A stretch of DNA of 64,000 nt, from NCBI GenBank assembly GCA_013332095.1, contig JABENI010000007.1, forward strand, positions 1-64,000, read 5' to 3'. Positions 1-9,231 of the stretch are shown here, one piece after another. Each line of letters begins with the position of its first letter. The first letter of the stretch is position 1. A model generated the notes under the pieces. That model did no database searches and had not been told where the DNA came from. It saw only the letters and a list, made by a program, of their open reading frames with translations. The stretch comes from Candidatus Bathyoplasma sp. NZ. GTDB taxonomy: Bacteria > Bacillota_I > Bacilli_A > MAG-NZ. Made by a program: the position numbers and the translations under genes.

Positions 1-1004
1 TAATATTACTTCAAGTGAAGAGTAAATAGTAGTGTTAATAAAAATAAAGTAAGAGCATCTGAAATTGTTTACAAAATAATAAATAAAGATGTAGTAAAAA
101 CAGTAACCAAAAAAGTAAAAGATGTAGAAGAATCATGAATCAAATTAAATGGTGTATACGATGAATTAGGAATATAATTTGATTATTCTAAAACTGAGGT
201 AGCAATAATCTCAGGAACTTAATCAAATGCATAAAGAATATATCCGTTTACGTATAAAGTAAAAGTTATCGTAGGAAACGATTGCCTTTATAGCACAGGA
301 GATTAGCAAAGAAATTAGTTCACCATTATTAGGCTTGGAAGAAACTGAAGTAAGGTATTTAATAAATGAATTAGAACCAACAATAGTTTCTAATTGGTTA
401 ACAGAAAGCCAAGTAGCGAAAAGAATACCTACAAAATAAAATTCATATTTATATATTTTATTAAAAGCAAAAAATGGAGCATATGAAATTCAACAATTAG
501 AAAAATTAAATTCCCATGAACACATCAAAACTAGAAATAGTAGTAAAGTTGTCTATGGAGTTAATAAAAAAATTTCAACATTGGGTGAATTGAGAACTGA
601 TGTACCAAAAGATGGATGGATATATAATAATGATAATTCTATAATCAAATTTAATAATAATTCAGAAATTTCGTATCAAGATATTACAATATATTATCAA
701 GTAGTTGAAGATAGCGATATAAATATATTAAGTATTATTCAAGTGTAAAAGCAGTAGAATTAACAAAAGGTGAAAGTTTCAGAATAAAAGTAGACAGTGG
801 ACAAGCATTGAAATATTATGTAGAAGTAGAAGATGCAGAAGTTATAACTTCATACACCTGTTATTTAAGTGTAGATGCAAATGATAATGTTTTTATAAAT
901 ACTAATATGACTAATGATAATTTGCTGTTAATATTAGGAATAATAGCAGCGTATTGATGATAGGAGCAGTAGGATTCTACGTTGTTAAAAAAAGATATTT
1001 GTAA
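1..1004 (+). pseudogene. decayed membrane-anchored surface protein (C-terminal part)
   Basis: No open frame spans this stretch, but successive frames give one continuous protein-like reading. About 445-747 reads as a beta-rich extracellular segment containing LGELRTDVPKDGWIYNN. A shift near 747 continues as VKAVELTKGESFRIKVDSG. After a further shift near 955 the reading ends in a hydrophobic segment and a basic tail (GAVGFYVVKKRYL, stop at 1002-1004), the usual layout of a C-terminal membrane anchor. I see no LPXTG motif. The part before 430 is interrupted by several stops. The gene is broken and cut by the window start, and the IS element begins 30 bases downstream. The family is not recognised; surface location is inferred from the anchor. 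Confidence 0.55.
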
Positions 1005-1033
1005 AAGAATATAAAAAAACTTTAAAATTAAAA

Positions 1034-2748
1034 GAGGCTGTAAAAAAAGTTTCTAAATACCAAAAAAGCCGTTGGAGTTTTAAGTTCCAACGGCTTTTTG
1101 GTATAATATAAGTATGAACACAAATTTTATACAACATAATTATAACTCATTTCAGTTAGTTTTACCGATAGAAATTGGGTTAATTATTCCAAAGGATTCG
1201 CTGGTTAGAACTTTTGATTACTTATTTCACCAAATAAATGTGGAGATAATTGTTGAAAAAAGTGTTGCTAAATTTGGTAGACCAACACTTAATCAAGTAG
1301 TCTTATTAAAACTAGTTTTGGATGGTTTTATGACTGGAATTAGAACATCAAGAGAAATTAGTAAAGCTTGTATAAGAGAATATAAATTTTATGTATCTGC
1401 TAGGTGATTATAAAGCACCATCGCACACAAGTATTAATAATTTTGTTAAGAAACTAGCAGGAAAGACTAGTATTCTTTTTGGTCGTTTAAACAAGCATAT
1501 TATCAAACAATTTAATGTTAATTTAACAACAATATATATAGATGGAACTAAATTTGAAGCTGATGCAAACAGATATTCTTTTGTGTGGCGTGGTAGAATT
1601 ATGAGTTCTATTTTTAAGTTAGGTAAAAAAATAAATGAAAATATTAATTCACTTAACGAGATTTACGATGCATACGATATTAAAAATCCAGTGAGATACA
1701 TTGAATATCCTGAAAATTATCAGAAAAATTTAAATTTTGATTATTATACTCAGCATAGATTAATGAAAATGAGCAGAGTGTTGAAACGAATAGTTAAAAT
1801 GTCAAAAACTATATTTGTCCATGGAAAAGGTAAGAGAAAAAACAAAATACAGAAAATGTTTGAATTAATGGATGAAGCGTATGTTAAGATGAGGGAAAAC
1901 AATAGACATTTAAAAATTATCGGAACAAATAGAAATAGTTATGCAAAGACTGATTACGATGCTACTTTTATGCATTTGAAAGATGATCATCTGCAAAATA
2001 GTCAATTAAAACCTGCATACAATATGCAAATTGCAGATGAATTTATAGTAACTACTGATGGTTTTCCAAGATAGAGCAGACTTTGGTACTTTTATTCCTT
2101 TAATCGAAAAATACGTGGATTTATATAATCAATATCCTCTTAATCCTGTTGCTGATGCTGGATATGGAAGTTATGATAATTATACATATTGTAAGACATA
2201 CGGAATGAATCTTGCAATGAAATTTGGAATGTATAAACAAAAACGAAATAAAAAATATGAGAAAAATTTGGAAGTGAAAGTAAAATATATAAATCAACTG
2301 ACTGTAGCGGATGTATGTTGACAGAGTCTTGTGGTAACAAATCTGGAAATGATAAAAGAATTTCTTTTAATGAGCAACTAGATGAATACCAAAAAGAAGC
2401 TATAGAATTTCTTGATACCGAAGAAGGAATTAATATGAGAATGCAAAGGTCTATTCAAGTAGAAGGTGCATTTGGTATTATAAAAGAAGATTATAAATTT
2501 AGAAGATTAAACGTCAACTTCAATGGAAAGAGTTAAAATTGAGTGGGATTTAGTGTGTATTGGATTTAATTTAATGAAAGCACACAATAAATTAAAAAGA
2601 AGCGATATAATAATATCCTGATATTATGCCTCATATTTTAAAAAAGCAAACTCTTGTTTGCTTTTTAGTCATGCTTGTTTTTAAATTTTCACGAAAATAA
2701 AAAAGAAACTGCAATAAATAGAATAAAATTCTATTTATTTACAGCCCC
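1034..2748 (+). mobile_element. IS1182-family insertion sequence, inactive
   Basis: The element holds a frameshifted IS1182-type transposase. Candidate terminal inverted repeats are GAGGCTGTAAAAAAA at the left (from 1034) and GGGGCTGTAAATAAA read from the right end (2748 inward). A strong hairpin at 1060-1101 with the GCCGTTGGA / TCCAACGGC stem lies just inside the left end and runs into a TATAAT box, which would block read-through transcription into the transposase. The right end stops 8 bases short of the gerC-like stop codon. The ends are inferred from the repeats; I did not identify a target-site duplication. Confidence 0.7.
1114..2621 (+). pseudogene. IS1182-family transposase, multiple frameshifts
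   Basis: Four overlapping reading frames (1114-1407, 1391-2074, 2058-2321, 2315-2536, then a tail to 2621) together give one transposase. The N-terminal part has the family pattern of a short helix-turn-helix region (KFGRPTLNQVVLLKLVLDGF) followed by [13 protein letters not shown]. The middle part carries [17 protein letters not shown] with the first catalytic Asp. The C-terminal part contains QVEGAFGIIKEDYKFRR and ends with IEWDLVCIGFNLMKAHNKLK, typical of the DDE transposase end. At least four frame changes make it non-functional. Programmed frameshifting is unlikely with so many shifts. Confidence 0.8.
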
Positions 2749-2755
2749 CTCCTTT

Positions 2756-3754
2756 TTAATATTCATTATAATCAATATTGATTTTTATGGAAAAATTGGG
2801 ATTAGCAATTCCTTTGGAATAATAATTTACTTTAAAAATATCGATATCTGCTTCTTTAGAAAATTCAAATAAATCATTAATTTCATCTCTAATTTTGTTT
2901 TCTATTTCAGTAGTTGGAACTTCTTCAAAACTGTTGCGTATTTTATAAGAAATATTTAAAATTAATTGATCATCATATTTAGCATTTATTTTATAATTTT
3001 TGAAAGTAATAACTTTATCTTTGTAAAGATTTTCTAATTTTTTGTGATCGATTAACCAAATAAACCCTAAATGTTCGGTAATCTCTATACAGTCACTATC
3101 TAAAAAACAGTAACCGGCATAACCAATACTTTTAAGTGGTTTATCATCTTCAATCCAAATTTCTGGTGTTTCTTTGATATAGGGAATCATTAATTCTAGT
3201 GAATCATCGTTATACATCTTAACCATGTCTCTAAATCTAATCTGCTCAATAAATTTATTTTCACTGCTTAAAATATCAGTCAATTTATTATAAAAAGAAG
3301 GAATATTATCAGGATTACTAACTTCAAAAATACTTTTAATATCATCATCAGTACTAGTTATATAGTAGTTTGATGAACTTTGAGGATATTTTTTGTTAAA
3401 TTTAATAAAAAATTCAATAACTTCAATGTTAAGGGCATCTTTGTGGATTATGAGACTATTCATATGTTCCATGTTCAAGTTTAAATTTGTAGAAGAAAAA
3501 ACTCTTTCAAATGTTGTGTAAAGATTCTCTGAACTGAAATAGGCCATAGCACTACCAGAACTCTCATTTAATCCACTCATTTCTACTTTGGCTAAACTTT
3601 TAGTAGGTATAAAGTGAAAATAAGTAGTATAAAGTTCAGTTTCTGAATCATAGTCAACACCAAGATCATATACAAATAAAGTTTTATCAATTACATTGGT
3701 TTCTAAACAACCTGTCAATGATAATAAAAGGAATACAAATAATAATTTTTTCAT
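2756..3754 (-). CDS. Ger(x)C-family spore germination lipoprotein
   Basis: This is the GerC-type lipoprotein subunit of a germinant receptor, which sits on the outer face of the spore inner membrane and works with the A and B subunits. The N-terminus is a lipoprotein signal ending in LSLTGC (Cys16). The next segment VIDKTLFVYDLGVDYD matches the start of the family's first domain (family members read roughly 'R.xVxAxGxD' here). At 332 aa it is somewhat shorter than Bacillus GerAC/GerKC. It is the last gene of a B-A-C operon, 11 bases after the A subunit. The IS1182 element abuts its 3' end, but the stop codon is intact. Confidence 0.8.
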   Translation of the reverse strand: MKKLLFVFLLLSLTGCLETNVIDKTLFVYDLGVDYDSETELYTTYFHFIPTKSLAKVEMSGLNESSGSAMAYFSSENLYTTFERVFSSTNLNLNMEHMNSLIIHKDALNIEVIEFFIKFNKKYPQSSSNYYITSTDDDIKSIFEVSNPDNIPSFYNKLTDILSSENKFIEQIRFRDMVKMYNDDSLELMIPYIKETPEIWIEDDKPLKSIGYAGYCFLDSDCIEITEHLGFIWLIDHKKLENLYKDKVITFKNYKINAKYDDQLILNISYKIRNSFEEVPTTEIENKIRDEINDLFEFSKEADIDIFKVNYYSKGIANPNFSIKINIDYNEY

Positions 3755-3765
3755 TTAATCACCTA

Positions 3766-5133
3766 TTAATTTTCTGTTTTAGAATATTTTTTCAAAAATT
3801 TTAACTCAAATGGTGCTAGTGGGCTTAAAAACGGTTTAGATAAACTTTTTTTATTGTAGAAATAATTTAAAATTAAAAGAATGCTAATCGTAAATCCAAA
3901 AATCCCATATAGACTACATAATATTAAAATAAAAATTTTACTAAGAGTAATAGTAGTAACCAAAGCATTGTTGTGAGTGATTGCGTGCGTCGCAACATAA
4001 CTAAGTGCGGTAATCAACATGATGAAAGCTCCTACTAAACCACTTGAAATTGTATTTTGTCCGATGGTAATTCCAGCAACTAAAATAATATAATTTTGAA
4101 TACTAATACCAGAAATCCGCGTTGAGACTAACTTATAAATTTCAAAAATTAAACTCACTATGAGTACTTCAAAAAATATTGGATAAAAAATTCCCTGTCT
4201 AGAAATTTTAATCGTTGAAAGTACTGGGACCGATAAATTAGAAGAATGAAAGTTGATGAAGGCAATGAGCAATCCCGGTAAAATAGTAGCAACAAACACA
4301 ACGATGCAAAGCAGTATTTTATTGTAAATATGAATGTAATTTACAGATTGAATATCAATTCTTTCAAAAGTAAAATCAACTAGGGTAAATGGCACGACTA
4401 AAGCGACTGGAATACCGTCAATTAAGATACAAAATTTTCCTTTAGAAATAAAATGCGCTAGTAAATCAGGAGCACCAGAAGTACCGTTTAAAGGAACTAA
4501 ACTATTTTTATTAAACTTTTTTTCTAAATCACTAATTGATATAACACAATCGGAGTGAAGATTAGAAATTTCATTTTTAAGTAGTTTATAATCCTCTTGT
4601 GATACTCTATCCTCTAAATATAAAATATTAATACTGGTATTAGACATTTTTCCAACTTGAAAGTTTTCAATTTTCAGGTTAACATCTTTCAACCTCGTTC
4701 TAATTAATGTTACATTGACCTTGTTGTTTTCAATTAAACCATCTCTAGCACCAGAAGTGTTAAAGTTATCAACAAAACTATCACTGATACCGCGTAATTG
4801 CAGACTGTTTAAATTTAATTTATAAAAAATTTTATTAGCAAAATCGACTAGGATTATATGACCAGTAAAAACTAAAGCATTAATTGTTCTTTCTAAAGTA
4901 TCTTGCTCTTCTGTAATTTTTTGAGCAACATTCGGAAAGAGAGTTTCTAAAGGTTCTTTACCATCATATATTCTAATAGTAGGCAAATATTGACTGTTAA
5001 ACAGTTTTAAATCAGCCATTATTTCCTGACAAATAACAGTGTAATTGTTATTGCCTTCTTTAACATGTTTTACTACACAATCGAAACAATTTTCATAAGA
5101 TTCAATTATTTTATTTGCTCTTATTTTGAACAT
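3766..5133 (-). CDS. GerA-family spore germination protein (A subunit)
   Basis: GerA-type integral membrane subunit of the germinant receptor. It has a soluble N-terminal half (about residues 1-240) and a hydrophobic C-terminal half with several membrane segments. The family hallmark is the region around LVPLNGTSGAPDLLAHFISKG, followed by VDGIPVALVVPFTLVDF-like sequence (here IDGIPVALVVPF). The ATG at 5133 is preferred because AGGTGG lies about 6 bases upstream; a GTG at 5142 would overlap that site. The gene overlaps the end of the upstream B subunit by 23 bases, which suggests translational coupling. Length (about 455 aa) is near the family norm. Confidence 0.85.
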   Translation of the reverse strand: MFKIRANKIIESYENCFDCVVKHVKEGNNNYTVICQEIMADLKLFNSQYLPTIRIYDGKEPLETLFPNVAQKITEEQDTLERTINALVFTGHIILVDFANKIFYKLNLNSLQLRGISDSFVDNFNTSGARDGLIENNKVNVTLIRTRLKDVNLKIENFQVGKMSNTSINILYLEDRVSQEDYKLLKNEISNLHSDCVISISDLEKKFNKNSLVPLNGTSGAPDLLAHFISKGKFCILIDGIPVALVVPFTLVDFTFERIDIQSVNYIHIYNKILLCIVVFVATILPGLLIAFINFHSSNLSVPVLSTIKISRQGIFYPIFFEVLIVSLIFEIYKLVSTRISGISIQNYIILVAGITIGQNTISSGLVGAFIMLITALSYVATHAITHNNALVTTITLSKIFILILCSLYGIFGFTISILLILNYFYNKKSLSKPFLSPLAPFELKFLKKYSKTEN

Positions 5134-6085
5134 ATTTTCCACCTAAGATATCAATATAGTAAAAAATCAATAAACCAATAAATATAAAATATATTATTTC
5201 TAAATAATCGTTTAATAATTTGTAATTATTAATTAAATAATACGAACTGATAGTTGTGATTAAAAGCGAAATTAATTTAAACTTCCCCTTGTTTAATACT
5301 TGAAGTAATTTTAAGTTGTAACAGATTTTTAAAATCATCACGAAAATTAAAATATATAAATAGAGGACTCCGTATTTTTCAAAGTAGATACTAAAATTAA
5401 ACAGTGAATCATGTTTCCAAGCAGAAAATTCATTGTTGATTAAAAACTTTGTTCCAAAGTTGGATATTGAAACTAAAAGTTGAACTATAAGAATGGAAAA
5501 ACTTAAAGCCATTGCGATTAAATTATTTTTTTTGAAATTCTCATCATTCCTACCATAGACTAAATTATCTAACGGAAAAATTAATAAAATGAAAATTTTT
5601 TCAATGTTATTTAAACTGAAATTGATATTAGTAATGGTAAATAGATCAATACTAACCAATCGCGCGTAAGACAAGAAGATAGATAAAGGTAAAATTAAAA
5701 TGATTAAAAAAGTAAGATCTAGGAGACCTTTTAAACTATTTTTAAGTAAAGCCAAGCAGGTGATAAATACTAAAACATAAAATATATTTAAATCATTGCT
5801 ATAATAAAATCTTTGATTAACTATTCTTAAAAAAATTGTTAAGTAGACTATACTAGATAAAATTAAATAAATCCTTAGTGATGTTCTTCCTATTATCGTA
5901 TTAGGTTTAATTTTTTGTTTCTTTAAAGGAATAAAAAGAATCAGGACAAAAATAAAAAATAAAAATGCAAATATGTAACTGTTTTTATCGTAGTTAGTAA
6001 CTAAAAAAGTACTGAAAAAACTTCCTACAAAGAATATGCTATAAGAAAAATAAATGGTAATGTAATATAGATTTTTTCCTTTCAA
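5111..6085 (-). CDS. GerB-type spore germination permease (B subunit)
   Basis: Predicted polytopic membrane protein of about 324 aa with roughly ten hydrophobic segments, first in the operon before the A and C subunits. The position and topology match GerAB/GerKB, the APC-superfamily-like subunit that binds the germinant. Sequence similarity is diffuse, so the call rests largely on context with the clear GerA and GerC neighbours. The GGAGGTGG ribosome site is about 6 bases before a TTG at 6085; a GTG at 6094 sits inside that site and is less likely. It is the upstream gene, so the operon promoter should lie in 6100-6250. Confidence 0.7.
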   Translation of the reverse strand: MKGKNLYYITIYFSYSIFFVGSFFSTFLVTNYDKNSYIFAFLFFIFVLILFIPLKKQKIKPNTIIGRTSLRIYLILSSIVYLTIFLRIVNQRFYYSNDLNIFYVLVFITCLALLKNSLKGLLDLTFLIILILPLSIFLSYARLVSIDLFTITNINFSLNNIEKIFILLIFPLDNLVYGRNDENFKKNNLIAMALSFSILIVQLLVSISNFGTKFLINNEFSAWKHDSLFNFSIYFEKYGVLYLYILIFVMILKICYNLKLLQVLNKGKFKLISLLITTISSYYLINNYKLLNDYLEIIYFIFIGLLIFYYIDILGGKYVQNKSK

Positions 6086-6257
6086 AATCTCCACCTCCTA
6101 CAACTATTTTTGAAAATATATTTTCTATAATACTCAAAATGATACTAAAAAAATAAAAGAACTAAAAAAAACAAAAAATTTTGATAGTAATTTAGCTTAA
6201 ATTGTTTTATTTTAAACAAAAAGAAATTAAAATGAGCGATGTTGTTTTAATCAAAAT

Positions 6258-6305
6258 AAAAAAGGCTGAAATAACATTACGTTAAATCAGTCTTTTTATT
6301 TTAAA
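6258..6305. terminator. bidirectional rho-independent terminator
   Basis: AAAAAGGCTGA pairs with TCAGTCTTTTT around a loop of about 20 bases, flanked by A and T tracts on both sides. It lies between the 3' end of ssb and the upstream region of the germination operon, so it should end ssb transcription on the minus strand. Confidence 0.6.
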
Positions 6306-6325
6306 TCTTTTTTTAAAAGGTAAAT

Positions 6326-6640
6326 TTAAATAAATGTGATTTTTTCTACTACGATTTCGGGATATTGAAAGTACTTTTCTTCATCGTAATAAAATTTATT
6401 TGCCTGAAGTCTACCTTTAATTCCAACTTGTTTTCCTTTTTTGCAAAATTCATGTGTTCTTTCAGCTAGACCTTCCCACAACGTGCATGCGAGATAGTCC
6501 ACATCATAATTTCCTGTTTCTTTGTTTTTAAAAGGTTTAGTCACTGCTAAAGTTATTGTAGAAACTTTTTTACCGTTTGGGGTTACGGTAATTTCGGGGT
6601 CTTTAGCAAGTCTACCTAACAAAATTACTTGATTCAGCAT
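6326..6640 (-). CDS. ssb: short single-stranded DNA-binding protein
   Basis: OB-fold protein of the SSB/PriB family. The start LNQVILLGRLAKDPEIT and the following FKNKETGNYDVDYLACTLWE are classic SSB. Unlike housekeeping SSB, it is only about 104 residues and stops directly after the OB fold (EIVVEKITFI). It therefore lacks the Gly/Pro-rich linker and the acidic DDDIPF tip that recruits partner proteins. This size is typical of secondary SSBs (Bacillus SsbB/YwpH type), which act in competence or plasmid/phage functions. Two ATGs occur in tandem at 6643 and 6640; the second has better spacing from GAGGAG. It is monocistronic. Confidence 0.85.
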   Translation of the reverse strand: MLNQVILLGRLAKDPEITVTPNGKKVSTITLAVTKPFKNKETGNYDVDYLACTLWEGLAERTHEFCKKGKQVGIKGRLQANKFYYDEEKYFQYPEIVVEKITFI

Positions 6641-6833
6641 CATCTCTCCTCTCTATTTTTCACCGGTGTAATTTATTTTAAAATATTTTGAACAAAAAAG
6701 ACAATTGCATTTTTTCAATAAATGAATTTAATTAATTTTTAAATTAAAAAAATATCTTAAAATTACCAAATAAATTAGTTACTAAATGCTTAAGAATTAA
6801 TATTTTCTAAATTGTTAAAAAAATTGTTTTTTT

Positions 6834-7116
6834 GTTGAATTGTAAAACTAAATTAATTTGTTATAATAGAATGGAGCATTAAAAGAGGATAAAAGGGAAT
6901 TTAAAAAAACAATTAAAGCGAAAAACTATTTTTAATAGTTTATAGGATAATTGAATTAATATTGATTTTTTTTATAAATAATTCAACTTGAAACTTTCTG
7001 TTTAGAAGTTTACGCTAAACTAATCTTTTAACCGAAGTAGACAGATATCTAAACAGTAACAGTCATAAGATTAAATATAAAAAATATTAAAGAAGTATCA
7101 AAGAGGGAGTGTTAAA
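6834..7116 (+). promoter_or_regulatory. promoter and long structured leader of thyA
   Basis: A TATAAT box near 6861 is followed by about 245 untranslated bases before thyA. Three complementary sets occur in order: CTGTTTAG (6998-7005), AGTTTA-cgc-TAAACT hairpin (7007-7021), AATCTT (7022-7027), CTAAACAG (7049-7056) and AAGATT (7067-7072). CTGTTTAG can pair with CTAAACAG while AATCTT pairs with AAGATT, which would make an H-type pseudoknot enclosing a small hairpin. It ends about 30 bases before the AGAGGGAG ribosome site. I do not recognise a known riboswitch, and the pairing was found by eye only. Confidence 0.4.
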
Positions 7117-7992
7117 ATGCGCGAGTACTTATCTTTTTTAAAAAATATATTAGACAAGGGGACAATGACTAAAAACCGTACTAAAATAAATACAATTTCA
7201 ACTTTTGGCTATCAAATGAGATTTGATTTAAATAAAGGATTTCCATTAGTTACTACTAAAAAAGTTCATTTAAAATCTATTGTTCACGAGTTACTATGGT
7301 TTATTAGTGGTAGTACAAATATTAAATATTTAGTCGATAATAATGTTCGGATATGGAATGAATGGCCGTATAAGAAGTATCAACAATCGACTGAATATCT
7401 AGGAGAGACAATTACTGAATTTGTTGAGAAAATTAAAAATGATCAAAAATTCGCTTTGAAACATGGAGAATTAGGACCAGTTTACGGGAAACAATGGCGT
7501 AATTTTGAAGGAAAGAAAAAGGTAGTTGACCAATTACTAAAGATAATAGCAGAGATAAAAGTTAATCCGAACTCAAGAAGATTAATTGTTAACGCTTGGA
7601 ACGCTAGTGAAATTGATTCAATGGCTTTACCACCTTGTCATGTAATGTTTCAGTTTTATGTCAAAAACAATAAGTTAAGTTGTCAACTTTATCAAAGAAG
7701 CGCCGATGCTTTTTTAGGGATACCTTTTAACATTGCTAGTTATTCTTTATTGACAATGATGATTGCGAAAGTTACTAATTTAGAATTAGGAGAATTTATT
7801 CATACTTTTGGTGATTGTCACATTTATGAGAATCATTTAGATCAAGTTAATTTACAGTTAAGTAGAGAGCCTAAAAAATTGCCTAAGATAATTATTAAGG
7901 AACGAAATAATATTTTGGATTTTACATATGAAGATTTTGAATTAATTGGTTATGAAAGTCATCCATCAATAAAAGGAGATGTTGCGGTATGA
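7117..7992 (+). CDS. thyA: thymidylate synthase
   Basis: Converts dUMP to dTMP using methylene-tetrahydrofolate, yielding dihydrofolate. The active-site segment [13 protein letters not shown] contains the nucleophilic Cys. The motifs [21 protein letters not shown] and [15 protein letters not shown] are the conserved dUMP and folate contacts, and [13 protein letters not shown] is also present. Length 291 aa, full for the family. It overlaps folA by ATGA, an arrangement that couples dTMP synthesis to the reductase that recycles the dihydrofolate. The ribosome site is AGAGGGAG. A long leader precedes it. Confidence 0.97.
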   Translation: MREYLSFLKNILDKGTMTKNRTKINTISTFGYQMRFDLNKGFPLVTTKKVHLKSIVHELLWFISGSTNIKYLVDNNVRIWNEWPYKKYQQSTEYLGETITEFVEKIKNDQKFALKHGELGPVYGKQWRNFEGKKKVVDQLLKIIAEIKVNPNSRRLIVNAWNASEIDSMALPPCHVMFQFYVKNNKLSCQLYQRSADAFLGIPFNIASYSLLTMMIAKVTNLELGEFIHTFGDCHIYENHLDQVNLQLSREPKKLPKIIIKERNNILDFTYEDFELIGYESHPSIKGDVAV

Positions 7993-8456
7993 TAACTTTA
8001 ATTGTTGCCCATGACAAAAACTTGGTTATTGGAAAAGACAACCGTATGCCTTGGCATTATCCAGAAGATTTAGCTTATTTTAAAAGAATGACTTTAAATA
8101 AAAACGTCTTGATGGGCTTTAATACGTTTAAGTCTATTGTTTCATATTTAGGCAAACCATTACCCGATAGAAAGACAATTGTTTTAACTACAAAAGAAAA
8201 AATAGATTATGATGTAGAGATTGTTAATTCAATTGAAGAAGCATTGACTAAGTACCGAGAAGAAGAATTGATTGTTGCTGGTGGAAGTAGTATTTACGAA
8301 CAATTTATCAAGTATGCCGATAAATTGTTAATTACACTAGTCGATGGTGAATATCCAGGAGATAGTTACTTTCCTAAATATTCAGATGAATTTGAGATGA
8401 TAGATGAAAAAGTGAAAGATAAATTAAAATTTAGAACTTACGGGAGACGAAAATAA
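7989..8456 (+). CDS. folA: dihydrofolate reductase
   Basis: NADPH-dependent reduction of dihydrofolate to tetrahydrofolate. The N-terminus [30 protein letters not shown] includes the substrate-binding acidic residue in PEDL, and [11 protein letters not shown] and the [11 protein letters not shown] nucleotide-binding motif are present. At 155 aa it is a typical chromosomal DHFR. The ATG overlaps the thyA stop (ATGA), and the stop codon shares a base with the plsC start, so the three genes form one tightly coupled unit. Confidence 0.95.
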   Translation: MITLIVAHDKNLVIGKDNRMPWHYPEDLAYFKRMTLNKNVLMGFNTFKSIVSYLGKPLPDRKTIVLTTKEKIDYDVEIVNSIEEALTKYREEELIVAGGSSIYEQFIKYADKLLITLVDGEYPGDSYFPKYSDEFEMIDEKVKDKLKFRTYGRRK

Positions 8457-9187
8457 TGTTTTTATTATATATATTGTATTTTATATTGGGATTAATAGGT
8501 TTATTTATATTTAGTTGGTTGTTTATAATTGCACTTGGATATACAATATACTTTTTATTTGGTAAAAAAGAAATATATAGAAATCCTTTTATCGAATTTA
8601 TTCAGACATTTACTTTAAAATATTATTTCTTTACATTTAGAGTTAAATATAAAGTAATTGATAGAAATATAATTCCTGATAGTGATTTTATTGTCGTTGG
8701 AAACCACATTTCAAATTATGACCCTTTTCTATTAATGGTAGCACTTTCAAAAACGCGAATAGCAGGAATATCAAAAAAAGAAATTTCTGAAGTACCGTTA
8801 CTAGGACTATGGATGAAAATATTAAGAGTATTGCCGTTAGACAGAACTGATAATCGTGGAGCAGCTAAAGTAATGATTAAAGCGATAAAACAAGCGAAAG
8901 AAGGGCAACCAATGTTTGTTTTTCCTGAAGGTGGAAGAAATAAAACAGATCAACCTTTGTTAGATTTTAAACCAGGAGCTTTTAAATTGGTGGAAAAAAG
9001 TAAAAAAGATATGTATTTTGTCTGTTTTAAAGGATTTAACAATCATAAAACATTTAAGTTAAAAAGAGTTGCTTGTACAATCAAGTTTTCAGGACCAATT
9101 ACCTATGAACAATATAAAGATTTAACCACTGCTGAGCTTGCTGAATTAGCACATCAAAAAATTGCAGAAGAATTAAAAAAATTATAA
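8456..9187 (+). CDS. plsC: 1-acyl-sn-glycerol-3-phosphate acyltransferase
   Basis: Membrane acyltransferase of the PlsC/LPLAT family that makes phosphatidic acid from lysophosphatidate. The N-terminal membrane segment is about residues 1-35. The catalytic motif is NHISNYDPF (HX4D) near residue 83, and the glycerol-phosphate binding motif is VFPEGGRN near residue 160. Length is 243 aa. It is the third gene of the thyA-folA-plsC unit (start overlaps the folA stop by one base); thyA-folA-plsC adjacency is not functionally obvious and may only reflect shared expression. Confidence 0.9.
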   Translation: MFLLYILYFILGLIGLFIFSWLFIIALGYTIYFLFGKKEIYRNPFIEFIQTFTLKYYFFTFRVKYKVIDRNIIPDSDFIVVGNHISNYDPFLLMVALSKTRIAGISKKEISEVPLLGLWMKILRVLPLDRTDNRGAAKVMIKAIKQAKEGQPMFVFPEGGRNKTDQPLLDFKPGAFKLVEKSKKDMYFVCFKGFNNHKTFKLKRVACTIKFSGPITYEQYKDLTTAELAELAHQKIAEELKKL

Positions 9188-9231
9188 GATCTAAAATAGA
9201 AATTAAGATAACAGTTAGGTTGGTGAGTTGC

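Noticed and set aside
1114-2536. Programmed frameshifting in the IS1182 transposase
   Set aside because: Four separate shifts and a further one after 2536 exceed what any programmed IS uses; decay is simpler.
6326-6640. Truncated housekeeping ssb
   Set aside because: The gene ends cleanly after the OB fold and before a terminator, as in natural short SSBs; there is no trace of a lost tail downstream.
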